64,000 nucleotides of DNA from Sulfitobacter sp. M39 (GCF_021735935.1 NZ_WMDZ01000001.1:310001-374000); one strand, 5' to 3'; shown: positions 28,290 through 36,104, counted from the stretch's first letter. Numbers and translations are program-made. The notes: generated from the sequence alone by a model not told the origin.

Positions 28290-29221
28290 TCCTGACACGA
28301 ATCCTCACTTGTACCGCGCTGGCCCTTACGCTGGCGGCCTGCGGCGGGTCACCGTCCAAGCCGAATGCGGAAGCGTCCAAAATCCTGCCGACCATCGGGT
28401 CGTCGGGGGGCGCGCGAAGCAACATTCAGGCCAAGAAGCTTTTCGGCGCGAAAGCCGATGGGTCCCGGCAGTCTTCCGCCGCTTACGGCAGCTATTCAAA
28501 AGGCTGCGTCGCGGGGGCGCAACAACTGGCGGAAACGGGGCCGACCTGGCAAGCGATGCGCCTGTCGCGCAACCGCAACTGGGGCCACCCAGAGATGATC
28601 GATTACATCAAAACGCTCAGCGCGAAGGCCGCGCAGCAACCCGGATGGGAAGGGCTGTATGTCGGCGATATCAGCCAGCCCCGTGGCGGCCCGATGCTGA
28701 CAGGGCACGCCAGCCACCAGATGGGTCTGGACGCCGATTTCTGGATGCTTCCGCCCAAGTCGCTGTCGCTCAGCCGGGCAGAGCGTGAAAGTATTTCGTC
28801 TATTTCCATGCGGCGCACACGTGGTGCCTATGTGAACAACAGCTGGACCCCGCAGCACCATCAGGTGCTCAAGGCCGCGGCATCTGATCCCCGCGTGGCG
28901 CGCATCTTTGTTTTCCCCGGGGCCAAGGTGCAGATGTGTGCCGACGAAAAGGGCGACCGCAGCTGGCTGCGCAAAATCCGCCCTTGGTACGGACACCACT
29001 ATCATTTCCACGTCCGGCTGAGCTGCCCCAAAGGGGCGACCGGCTGCGTTAATCAGGATCCGCCACCTGCGGGCGATGGCTGCGCCGATGCGCGTCAGTG
29101 GCAGGCGAATATCCTGAACCCGCCCCCCCCGAACCCCAATGCGCCCAAGCGTAAGCCAAAGCGCGAACTGCTGCTTGCTGACCTGCCAGCGCAATGCCAA
29201 TCCGTGCTGGATTCGAACTAA
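28286..29221 (+). CDS. mepA: Penicillin-insensitive murein endopeptidase, lipoprotein
   Basis: The 311-residue product starts with a lipoprotein signal (lipobox LAAC, Cys19), followed by the MepA zinc peptidase domain with HASHQMGLDADFWM and WYGHHYHFHVRLSCP, the expected metal ligands. It cuts D,D-crosslinks in peptidoglycan. E. coli MepA is a soluble periplasmic protein, so the lipid anchor is a variation. The C-terminus is proline- and lysine-rich. It overlaps the MFS gene by 4 bases and the esterase-like gene by 28 bases. Confidence 0.93.
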   Translation: MILTRILTCTALALTLAACGGSPSKPNAEASKILPTIGSSGGARSNIQAKKLFGAKADGSRQSSAAYGSYSKGCVAGAQQLAETGPTWQAMRLSRNRNWGHPEMIDYIKTLSAKAAQQPGWEGLYVGDISQPRGGPMLTGHASHQMGLDADFWMLPPKSLSLSRAERESISSISMRRTRGAYVNNSWTPQHHQVLKAAASDPRVARIFVFPGAKVQMCADEKGDRSWLRKIRPWYGHHYHFHVRLSCPKGATGCVNQDPPPAGDGCADARQWQANILNPPPPNPNAPKRKPKRELLLADLPAQCQSVLDSN

Positions 29222-30090
29222 GCTTGCTACAGATCCTTTTTGCCCTCGGCTTTGCCTCCGCTGCTTTTGCAGCGGGTGCAAATGGCCCTATCGCGCAGCA
29301 TCAACAGTTGACGTGGGAGCATGACGCCCCCTGGTTCGGTGGCCTGTCCGGTGTTGAAATGCGCGCGAATGGCAAACAGCTTACCGCGATCAGTGACCGC
29401 GGGCGGATCATCGTGGCCGACCTGTCGCGCGACGCGCTTGGCACGCTGACGGGGATGGAGATCATCCATTCCGTCGCGCTGCGCGATAAGAACGGCGCGG
29501 TGATGGACAAACCCGAGGCCGACGCCGAAGGTCTGGCGATTGCGCCGGATGGCAGCATCTATATCAGCTACGAAGGCGATCATCGCATCGCGCGTACCAA
29601 CCTGGCCGATGGCACCCCTTTGCAATTCATCGCCCCGCCCGAGGGCGCATTGCTGCGCGACAACGCCGGGTTCGAGGCTTTGGCCGTTGATGCAGCAGGC
29701 GCGCTTTATGCCCTGCCCGAAGATAACCGCGGCGATCAGATCCCGCTGTACAAATACCAAGACGGCACGTGGCGCATCGCCGCCTACCTCGAGAATGACA
29801 GCCCCTTTGTCCCTGTGGGTGCGGATTTCGACGACGAAGGTCGGTTGTATCTGCTGGAGCGTACGGTCACCCCGCTGGGGTTTCGCACACGCTTGCGGCG
29901 GATCGAACTCTCTGGGGATCAGTCCAGCGCGGTGACGCTGCTGCAAACCCTGCCCGCGCGATATGACAACCTAGAGGCCCTGACCGTTTGGCGCGACGCC
30001 ATCGGGCGTACGCGGGTGATGATGATATCAGACGATAATTTCCTCTCCGTGCAGGAAACCCAAGTGATCGAGCTGACGATAACGCAATAG
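29194..30090 (+). CDS. Secreted esterase-like/phytase-like beta-propeller protein
   Basis: The 298-residue product has a signal peptide (about 1-27, cleaved near AFA-AG) and resembles the 'esterase-like activity of phytase' family. Motifs include the opening GLSGVEMRANGKQLTAISDRGR and DAEGLAIAPDGSIYISYEGDHRI, which look like propeller blades. The substrate is unknown. The ATG at 29194 overlaps mepA by 28 bases; a TTG at 29224 just after the mepA stop is an alternative start with a shorter signal peptide. It is probably cotranscribed with mepA. Confidence 0.82.
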   Translation: MPIRAGFELSLLQILFALGFASAAFAAGANGPIAQHQQLTWEHDAPWFGGLSGVEMRANGKQLTAISDRGRIIVADLSRDALGTLTGMEIIHSVALRDKNGAVMDKPEADAEGLAIAPDGSIYISYEGDHRIARTNLADGTPLQFIAPPEGALLRDNAGFEALAVDAAGALYALPEDNRGDQIPLYKYQDGTWRIAAYLENDSPFVPVGADFDDEGRLYLLERTVTPLGFRTRLRRIELSGDQSSAVTLLQTLPARYDNLEALTVWRDAIGRTRVMMISDDNFLSVQETQVIELTITQ

Positions 30091-30182
30091 CTTGCGCGGA
30101 TGCCCCGCCTTCCCTACAACGCATGACGTCTGCGATCCCCGCAGGCCAAGTCGCCGCACCCTTGCAAAAAACGGTTTCAAAT

Positions 30183-30803
30183 ATGACACGCACCTACCTT
30201 CCCGGCATTCTTGCCATGGCCGCCATCGTTGTGGCCTCCAATATTCTTGTTCAGTTCCTCTTTGGCCAATGGCTGACCTGGGGCGCGTTCACCTATCCGC
30301 TGGCGTTTCTGGTCACCGACGTGATGAACCGCGTTTACGGCAAGGATGCCGCGCGCCGTGTCGTGCTGGTGGGCTTTGTCGTCGGGCTGGTCTGTTCGTT
30401 GATCGGGACACAGATCATGGGCGAATTCGGGCCGTTGGTGACCCTGCGCATCGCGATCGGGTCCGGTGTGGCATTCCTCGTGGCGCAATTGGTCGATGTC
30501 GCGATCTTCTCTGCGCTGCGCGATGGCACGTGGTGGCGTGCGCCTTTGGCCAGCACGCTGGTCAGCAGCACGCTTGATACGTTGCTGTTTTTCTCGATCT
30601 CATTTTCTGGTGCCCTGTCGTTCCTACATCCTGCAACCGATGTGTCCTGGGCGGCCGAAATGTTGCCATTGCTCGGCAGCGGCCCGCTCGCGCCGCTTTG
30701 GGTATCGCTGGCCGCTGCAGACTGGTCTGTGAAACTCGGGATTGCGCTGATTGCCCTGATCCCCTTCCGCATCATCACTGCACAACTTTTGACCCGCAGT
30801 TGA
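30183..30803 (+). CDS. yhhQ: Queuosine precursor transporter (YhhQ/VUT family)
   Basis: The product (206 residues from ATG 30183) is a six-helix membrane protein with the YhhQ signatures TYPLAFLVTDVMNRVYGKDAAR and QLVDVAIFSALRDGTWW. It imports preQ0/preQ1 for tRNA queuosine synthesis. The frame also has an ATG at 30123, giving 20 more residues with no family similarity that I can see; neither start has a clear ribosome-binding site. No queuosine biosynthesis gene is in the window. Confidence 0.87.
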   Translation: MTRTYLPGILAMAAIVVASNILVQFLFGQWLTWGAFTYPLAFLVTDVMNRVYGKDAARRVVLVGFVVGLVCSLIGTQIMGEFGPLVTLRIAIGSGVAFLVAQLVDVAIFSALRDGTWWRAPLASTLVSSTLDTLLFFSISFSGALSFLHPATDVSWAAEMLPLLGSGPLAPLWVSLAAADWSVKLGIALIALIPFRIITAQLLTRS

Positions 30804-30908
30804 TGGGCACCCTTTTGTGAACAGTGACGGGTGCAGAAAACGTTTTGCGTTTTCAGATTACTGTGCCAGTCTTCAAGTGAGTTCAACAAATGTAAAGGAG
30901 GTGATCCA

Positions 30909-30965
30909 GTGTCAAGAACGGTATTGGAGCGAGGTGTCGGAACAGCTTGGGAGGTATCCCGTTAG
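30909..30965 (+). CDS. 18-codon leader peptide ORF with ideal ribosome-binding site
   Basis: The ORF GTG 30909 to TAG 30963-30965 encodes MSRTVLERGVGTAWEVSR. Its ribosome-binding site GGAGG stands seven bases before the GTG inside a 16-base match to the anti-Shine-Dalgarno region of 16S rRNA, the best site seen in the window. The stop codon lies inside the CCGTTAGGG arm of a hairpin, so a ribosome finishing the peptide would open it. Translation is inferred, not shown; the same sequence could instead serve only as an RNA contact to the ribosome. Confidence 0.45.
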   Translation: MSRTVLERGVGTAWEVSR

Positions 30966-31040
30966 GGCAGCCCCTGACGGTTGAAACAACCCGGGTGGAT
31001 CGCCGATCTAACCGATCCCACCTCCTTAAACCATTCGATT

Positions 31041-31069
31041 GGGCCGCTCCGCACCGGGGCGGCCCTTTT
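31041..31069 (+). terminator. Rho-independent terminator before arfB
   Basis: GGGCCGCTCC pairs with GGGGCGGCCC (10 pairs, one G-U) around GCACC and is followed by TTTT. It lies 66 bases before the arfB start, so it either ends a small RNA or attenuates arfB. The segment CGCTCC in its first arm can also pair with GGAGCG at 30926-30931. Confidence 0.85.
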
Positions 31070-31135
31070 CGTATCTGGGCGTTCCCCTTTCCCTTGGGTC
31101 TGCGCGATGCGATAGTCGCCATGAAGGAGAGTTTG

Positions 31136-31558
31136 ATGCTGCGGATCACGGACGAGATTGCCATTCAGGACTGGGAGCTGACGGAAAGCTTCATGCGTGC
31201 CTCCGGGCCCGGCGGTCAGAATGTGAACAAGGTCTCAAGCGCCGTGGAACTGCGGTTCGAGGCCGCGACCTCCCCTTCTATTCCTACGCCGGTCAAAAAC
31301 CGTCTGCGCAGACTCGCGGGCCGTCGCTGGACGACCGAGGGCGCGTTGGTGCTGCAATGTGACGAAACCCGAAGTCAGGTCCGCAACCGCGAGATTATCC
31401 GCGAGCGCCTGAAGGAACTGATCACCGCGGCGTTGAAACCGCCCAAAAAGCGTATCCCGACACGCCCCACGCTCGGCTCGAAGAAACGCCGGCTGAAGGC
31501 GAAAAAGACGCGGGGCGAGGTGAAGGCGCTGCGCGGGCGGGTTGATCCGCCGGAATAG
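31136..31558 (+). CDS. arfB: Alternative ribosome-rescue factor B (peptidyl-tRNA hydrolase)
   Basis: The 140-residue protein has the catalytic GGQ motif in SGPGGQNVNKVSS (Gln28) and a long basic C-terminal tail (about 105-140), which in the family enters the empty mRNA channel of stalled ribosomes. It hydrolyses peptidyl-tRNA on non-stop complexes as a back-up for tmRNA. The start is ATG 31136 after AAGGAG; ATG 31121 is in frame but overlaps that site. Its upstream RNA element may control it. Confidence 0.95.
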   Translation: MLRITDEIAIQDWELTESFMRASGPGGQNVNKVSSAVELRFEAATSPSIPTPVKNRLRRLAGRRWTTEGALVLQCDETRSQVRNREIIRERLKELITAALKPPKKRIPTRPTLGSKKRRLKAKKTRGEVKALRGRVDPPE

Positions 31559-31627
31559 CCGGCCGCGGGGGCCTGCCCTGCGCCGCCGTTCCATCATTTC
31601 TATAGCATCACCCCTATCTCGCCGTTT

Positions 31628-31656
31628 TTTGCCGGTATCCGCCCCCTATCGGCAAA
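31628..31656. repeat. 10-bp inverted repeat upstream of secreted protein gene
   Basis: TTTGCCGGTA and TATCGGCAAA pair (one G-U) around a C-rich nine-base loop, preceded by a T-run. It lies 105 bases before the next start. A second smaller inverted repeat (CAGACAT/ATGTCTG, 31717-31737) follows. The first could be an operator or arfB terminator remnant; the second probably lies in the 5' UTR. Confidence 0.4.
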
Positions 31657-31761
31657 TCGCCGCCAGAGGGCTGAAACCGCGTCGGAACGGATCGCCGTGG
31701 CCCCGTGTTCCCCTCGCAGACATACAAGCGATGTCTGGTAGTAAATCTAAGGAGAACTCAG

Positions 31762-32307
31762 ATGAAACTTACGACCACAACACTGATCGCGACCCTGATG
31801 GCCACCGGCGTTTCCACCGCAGCGATGGCACAAACCTCTGTTGATGGTGCCGTTGGCGGCGCAGCAGACGTAGGGTCGGGCATCAGCGCTGACGTTGGCG
31901 CATCCGGTTCACTATCCACCGATTCCACCAAAAACCAGGCCAAAGACGCCGTGACAGATACAGGAAAAACCGCGCAGGCAAACTATGGTCAGTTGATCCA
32001 GGAACTGCGCGCCGGTGCCGAAACGGACACGCAGACCCAAGCTGAAATTGACGCTTTTGATACCGACGCCAAGCTGGATGTTGTGACCGTGTCAGAGTTG
32101 AAGGCGTCCAAACAGGGCACCACAACCGCGCTGGACGACGCGCTGGACGCACAGGCCGAGGCCGTTGACGACATGCGCGCATCTGTTGATGCCAATGCTG
32201 ATCTGAGCGCAGAGCTGGAAGCCGAAGGCTTTACCTCGGAAGAGGTCGTGGCCGTGCGCGGTAACGGTATGGGCGGGCTGACGCTGATTGTTGACGACCG
32301 CGGCTAA
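31762..32307 (+). CDS. Secreted acidic protein, unknown function
   Basis: The 181-residue product has a clear Sec signal peptide (1-22, cut after AAMA) followed by a low-complexity region rich in Gly, Ala, Asp, Ser and Thr (about 25-65) and an acidic, helical remainder. There are no cysteines and no known motif. The start at ATG 31762 follows a strong AAGGAG, and the gene has its own terminator, so it is a single-gene unit that is probably well expressed. The final GMGGLTLIVDDRG looks like a short ordered domain. No function can be assigned. Confidence 0.75.
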   Translation: MKLTTTTLIATLMATGVSTAAMAQTSVDGAVGGAADVGSGISADVGASGSLSTDSTKNQAKDAVTDTGKTAQANYGQLIQELRAGAETDTQTQAEIDAFDTDAKLDVVTVSELKASKQGTTTALDDALDAQAEAVDDMRASVDANADLSAELEAEGFTSEEVVAVRGNGMGGLTLIVDDRG

Positions 32308-32353
32308 TCTATCCGCAGATATGCCCCGCCCCCACGCAGGCGGCATAAAGCAG

Positions 32354-32385
32354 AGGGGCCGGTGAGAAACCACTGGCCCCCTTTT
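32354..32385 (+). terminator. Rho-independent terminator of the secreted-protein gene
   Basis: GGGGCCGGTG pairs with CACTGGCCCC around AGAAAC (10 pairs, one G-U) and is followed by CTTTT. It lies between this gene and the convergent pncB. Confidence 0.88.
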
Positions 32386-32394
32386 GCCGTCGGA

Positions 32395-33687
32395 TCAGAC
32401 GATAACTTTTTGAGCCGCCTGATCGCCGACGCCAAAGACACGTTTGTACCGGTCGATCTCTGACTGCGGGCCCATTGCTTTGTTAGGGTTATCCGACAGC
32501 TTCACCGTCGGGCTGCCGTTCGCCTTTACCGCTTTGCACACCAACGAAAACGGGGCGAGCGCATCGTCAGGCACCAGCCCGCGGAAATCATTTGTCAGCA
32601 AGGTGCCCCACCCAAAGGAGGCTTTGACCTTGCCCGCAAACTGGCGATGCAGTTCCTTGATCTTTGCGACATCCAGACCGTCGCTGAAAATAACCCGCTT
32701 TTCGCTGGGGTCTTCGCCGCGGGACTTCCACCAGTCGATCGCGGTCTGTGCCGCCACCGCCGGATCCCCGCTGTCGACGCGGATGCCGGTCCAGCCCGCC
32801 AGCCAGTCGGGCGCGTTATCCAGAAAGCCTTTCGTGCCGTAAGTATCCGGCAGAATGATACGCAGGTTGCCTTCGTGTTCATCGTGCCAGTCTTGCAGAA
32901 CGTCATAGGGCGCTTGCGCAAGTGCGGCGTCGTCCTTAGCCAATGCGGCGTAGACCATCGGCAGTTCATGCGCGTTGGTGCCGATCGCCTCTACCTCTCG
33001 GCTCATGGCGATTTTGCAGTTTGACGTACCGGTAAAGGCGTCGCCCAAGCCTTCCTGCATGGCCTGCACGCACCAATCCTGCCACAGGAACGAATGGCGG
33101 CGACGGGTGCCGAAATCGGCGATGGACAGATCGGGAATTTCCCGCAGGGCTTCGATCTTTTCCCAGACACGGGTCATGCCGCGCGCATAGAGCACCTGCA
33201 GCTCGAACCGGCCCATACGGTCCAGCACGGCGCGGCTGCGTAGTTCCATCAGGACGGCAAGCGCGGGGATTTCCCACAGCATCACCTCGGGCCACGACCC
33301 TTCAAATGTTAGCTCGTATTGGTCGCCCTTACGCTCAAGATGATAGGGCGGCAGGCGCAGGTTCTCGAACCATTCCATGAAATCGGGGCGGAACATCTGG
33401 CGCTTGCCGTAAAAGGTATTGCCGCGCAGCCAAGTGCTTTCCCCACGGCTGAGTGACAGTGACCGGATGTGATCAAGCTGTTCGCGCAGCTCGCCTTCGT
33501 CAATGAGATCGGCCAGCGGGATATGCTTGGAACGGTTGATCAGGCTGAATGTGACTTGTGTTTCCGGCTTGTTGCGAAAAACCGACTGGCACATCAACAG
33601 CTTATAGAAGTCCGTATCGATCAGGGACCGCACGATAGGGTCGATCTTCCACTTGTGGTTCCAGACGCGGCTTGCAATGTCGACCAT
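32395..33687 (-). CDS. pncB: Nicotinate phosphoribosyltransferase
   Basis: This 430-residue enzyme converts nicotinate to nicotinate mononucleotide in NAD salvage. It shows the family motifs SLIDTDFYKLLMCQ near the N-terminus, FGTRRRHSFLWQ with the histidine that is phosphorylated, and FSDGLDVAKI. The start is ATG 33687 after AAGGGAG. It is divergent from marC; pncA, which makes its substrate from nicotinamide, is found 770 bases away, so the salvage route is clustered. Confidence 0.96.
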   Translation of the reverse strand: MVDIASRVWNHKWKIDPIVRSLIDTDFYKLLMCQSVFRNKPETQVTFSLINRSKHIPLADLIDEGELREQLDHIRSLSLSRGESTWLRGNTFYGKRQMFRPDFMEWFENLRLPPYHLERKGDQYELTFEGSWPEVMLWEIPALAVLMELRSRAVLDRMGRFELQVLYARGMTRVWEKIEALREIPDLSIADFGTRRRHSFLWQDWCVQAMQEGLGDAFTGTSNCKIAMSREVEAIGTNAHELPMVYAALAKDDAALAQAPYDVLQDWHDEHEGNLRIILPDTYGTKGFLDNAPDWLAGWTGIRVDSGDPAVAAQTAIDWWKSRGEDPSEKRVIFSDGLDVAKIKELHRQFAGKVKASFGWGTLLTNDFRGLVPDDALAPFSLVCKAVKANGSPTVKLSDNPNKAMGPQSEIDRYKRVFGVGDQAAQKVIV

Positions 33688-33812
33688 GTTCAAAGCTCCC
33701 TTAGGCGGTGTGTTTGTGGCCCATCCATCTTGTACGGGCAAGGGAATTGCCGCTGACACAGTGCAAAACCTGTGGTAATCCACCGACTTAACCCCTTTAG
33801 GAGCGCTGCTAG

Positions 33813-34472
33813 ATGCTGGAATGGCCCAATCTCTTGCGAGAGTTGATTACACTGTTTGTCGTGATCGACCCTATTGGCAGCCTTCCCGTCTTTCTTTTCG
33901 CGACGGCCAATGTGCCACAACGACTGCACAAAAGCTTTGCGCTGCGGGCCGTGCTGGTGGCCGGACTTGTCTTGCTTGGGTTTCTGGCGGGCGGGCAATA
34001 TCTGCTTGAGAACCTTGGGCTGCGGCTGGGGTCGTTTCAGGTCGCGGGCGGGATTATCCTGTTCCTCTTCGCGCTCAGCATGATTTTCGGCGACCCGAAA
34101 CCGACACAGGAAATCGAGGCAGCAGAGCGGGATCATCTCGCCGGTGCGGTCTTTCCGCTCGCCATGCCGTCTATCGCCTCTCCCGGAGCGATGCTGGCGA
34201 TTGTGATCCTGACTGACAATCACACCAACCAGATATCAGACCAGCTGGTCACGGCGGGCCTGCTGGTGGTCGTGCTGCTGTTCACGCTTGTGCTTCTGTT
34301 GCTCGCAGGGCGGATCGGTCACCTGATGGGGACCACAGGCGCCAGCGTGATCAGCCGCGTCATGGGGATCATTCTGGCGACCGTCGCGGTGGATGCCACG
34401 CTTGGCGGGCTGGATGCGCTGGATATCCTCAACATCGCCCCCGTCGAAGACGCCCCGCTTAGCGCAGAGTAA
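33813..34472 (+). CDS. MarC family membrane protein
   Basis: The 219-residue protein has six hydrophobic helices and the MarC/YhgN features FVVIDPIGSLPVFL near the start and PLAMPSIASPGAML in the middle. The family was once thought to confer drug resistance, but its function is unknown. The ATG follows TAGGAG. Its 3' end overlaps the 3' end of pncA on the other strand by 14 bases. Confidence 0.9.
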   Translation: MLEWPNLLRELITLFVVIDPIGSLPVFLFATANVPQRLHKSFALRAVLVAGLVLLGFLAGGQYLLENLGLRLGSFQVAGGIILFLFALSMIFGDPKPTQEIEAAERDHLAGAVFPLAMPSIASPGAMLAIVILTDNHTNQISDQLVTAGLLVVVLLFTLVLLLLAGRIGHLMGTTGASVISRVMGIILATVAVDATLGGLDALDILNIAPVEDAPLSAE

Positions 34473-35055
34473 CCCCCGCCGTCGTCATCGCCTCGCGCGC
34501 GGCAGAAAGCGACCCGTCCAGGTCAATTGCACGACACAGGTCCAAACGGACCTCGACATCAAAGCCCAGCTTCGCCGCGTCCACGGCGGAGAAGTTAACG
34601 CAGAAATCAAGCGCCAGACCTACCATCGTCAGCTTGGTTATGCCGCGTGTCCGCAAATACCCTTCAAGCCCGGTAGGCGTTTTGTGGTCATTTTCGAAGA
34701 ACGCAGAATAGCTGTCGATGGCGGGGTTATACCCTTTACGAATGATCATATCGGCACGGGTTTGATCCAGCTGCGGATGGAACGCAGCCCCGTCGCTGCC
34801 TTGGACGCAATGATCCGGCCACAGCACCTGCGCGCCATAGGGCATCTGCGTTACCTCGAACGGCGCCTTATCCGCATGGGATGACGCAAAGGAGGAATGG
34901 CCCGCCGGATGCCAATCCTGCGTCAGAACCACCGCATCCGCCTGCCCCATCAGCGCGTTGATCCCGTCGACGATCGCGTCGCCGTCTGTCACCGCAAGGG
35001 CTCCGCCGGGGCAGAAATCATTTTGCACATCAATCACGATCAGGGCGTGGGTCAT
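34459..35055 (-). CDS. pncA: Nicotinamidase/pyrazinamidase
   Basis: The 198-residue hydrolase turns nicotinamide into nicotinate. The catalytic triad is Asp9 (IVIDVQNDF), Lys107 (IRKGYN) and Cys152 (ALDFCVNFSA); the metal site is Asp47, His49 and His53 in DWHPAGH. The start is ATG 35055, six bases after GAGGAAC. It is divergent from trhO and completes the NAD salvage pair with pncB on the other side of marC. Confidence 0.96.
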   Translation of the reverse strand: MTHALIVIDVQNDFCPGGALAVTDGDAIVDGINALMGQADAVVLTQDWHPAGHSSFASSHADKAPFEVTQMPYGAQVLWPDHCVQGSDGAAFHPQLDQTRADMIIRKGYNPAIDSYSAFFENDHKTPTGLEGYLRTRGITKLTMVGLALDFCVNFSAVDAAKLGFDVEVRLDLCRAIDLDGSLSAAREAMTTAGVTLR

Positions 35056-35157
35056 ATCGGGTTCCTCATGGGCCAGCTTGTGCCAAGGGACATAACACGG
35101 CGGGTGCGGCACGGCACCCCCTTGCCTGAACCGCCGCATGGGCGTATCTCAGCGCGC

Positions 35158-36057
35158 ATGTATACCATTGCCGCCCTCTATCATTTCAGCCGTTTTGACG
35201 CGCCTGACGCCCTGCGCCCGCCGTTGATTGCGCTTTGTGCGCAGCATGACGTCAAAGGCACGCTGCTGGTCGCCGCCGAAGGCATCAACGGCACCATCGC
35301 CGGCCCCCGTGCGGGGATCGACGCGGTCATTGCGCATATCCGTGCCCTGCCGGGCTGCGCCGATCTTGAGTGGAAGGAAAGCACCGCCACAACGCCGCCC
35401 TTCGGCAAGATGAAGGTCCGCCTGAAGCGCGAGATCGTGACCATGGGTCAGCCCGATGTCGATCCGCTGGCCAAGGTCGGGCATTACGTCGATCCCGCTG
35501 ATTGGAACGATCTGATCGGTCGCGACGATGTTGCCGTGATCGACACGCGCAATGATTATGAGGTCGCGATCGGCACCTTCGACGGGGCCATCGACCCGGA
35601 AACCCAAAGCTTTGGCGAATTCCCCGCCTGGTGGGAGGCGAATAAGGACCGGTTTCACAACAAGAAAATCGCGATGTTCTGCACCGGCGGTATCCGGTGT
35701 GAGAAATCGACGAACTACCTGATCGGCCAAGGGGTGGAGGATGTGTTCCACCTCAAGGGGGGCATCCTCAAGTACCTTGAAGACGTCCCCGAAGAGCAAA
35801 GCAGCTGGAAAGGCGATTGCTTTGTCTTTGACAACCGCGTCAGCGTTGGTCACGGGCTGAAAGAAGGGCCGCATATGCTGTGCCATGGCTGCCGTCGCCC
35901 GATCCTGCCCGAAGATACCGCAAAGCCCGGATACGAGGCCGGCGTCAGCTGCCCGCAGTGCGTCGGCGAAACCTCTGACGCGGATAAGGCGCGGTTCCGC
36001 GAGCGCCAGCAGCAGATGACGCTTGCCAAAGCGCGCGGCGAAACCCACCGCAGCTGA
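35158..36057 (+). CDS. trhO: tRNA uridine hydroxylase, rhodanese family
   Basis: The 299-residue protein has the N-terminal UPF0176/TrhO domain (MYTIAALYHFSRF, VAAEGINGTIAG), a rhodanese domain with Cys175 in FCTGGIRCEKS, and a C-terminal cysteine cluster (CHGCRRP, CPQC) likely to bind zinc. The family forms 5-hydroxyuridine at tRNA position 34. The open frame begins far upstream in pncA, but ATG 35158 gives the family N-terminus. It converges with ugd. Confidence 0.93.
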   Translation: MYTIAALYHFSRFDAPDALRPPLIALCAQHDVKGTLLVAAEGINGTIAGPRAGIDAVIAHIRALPGCADLEWKESTATTPPFGKMKVRLKREIVTMGQPDVDPLAKVGHYVDPADWNDLIGRDDVAVIDTRNDYEVAIGTFDGAIDPETQSFGEFPAWWEANKDRFHNKKIAMFCTGGIRCEKSTNYLIGQGVEDVFHLKGGILKYLEDVPEEQSSWKGDCFVFDNRVSVGHGLKEGPHMLCHGCRRPILPEDTAKPGYEAGVSCPQCVGETSDADKARFRERQQQMTLAKARGETHRS

Positions 36058-36104
36058 TCACGCTGTCGGCCCGCCCTGTTCCAAGCGCGGGCCTGTGGTG
36101 CAGG

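Larger units (their letters stand above)
30894..31069 (+). ncRNA. Structured leader or small RNA upstream of arfB
   Basis: This 332-base gap (30804-31135) between yhhQ and arfB is not ordinary spacer. It starts with AAAGGAGGTGATCCAG, complementary over all 16 bases to the conserved 3' end of 16S rRNA, then holds an 18-codon ORF. Next come a perfect hairpin (CCGTTAGGG with CCCTGACGG, 30959-30980), a small GTTG-AAA-CAAC hairpin, and a GGTGGATCG/CGATCCCACC hairpin (30994-31022). An anti-Shine-Dalgarno mimic (CACCTCCTT, 31019-31027) can pair with 30895-30903 instead. It ends in a terminator. Either an attenuating leader of arfB or a free small RNA fits. I do not recognise an Rfam family. Confidence 0.55.

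Noticed and set aside
30836..30854. GAAAACG/CGTTTTC hairpin after yhhQ as a terminator
   Set aside because: AT-rich seven-base stem with no following T-run; it could be an operator, but evidence is too thin.
30883..31164. A 93-codon frame on the minus strand across the leader RNA
   Set aside because: The composition looks random and it overlaps the terminator and the arfB start; no ribosome-binding site.
36058..36104. GGCCCGC/GCGGGCC inverted repeat between trhO and ugd as a terminator
   Set aside because: The stem is short with a 12-base loop and there is no T-run on either strand.
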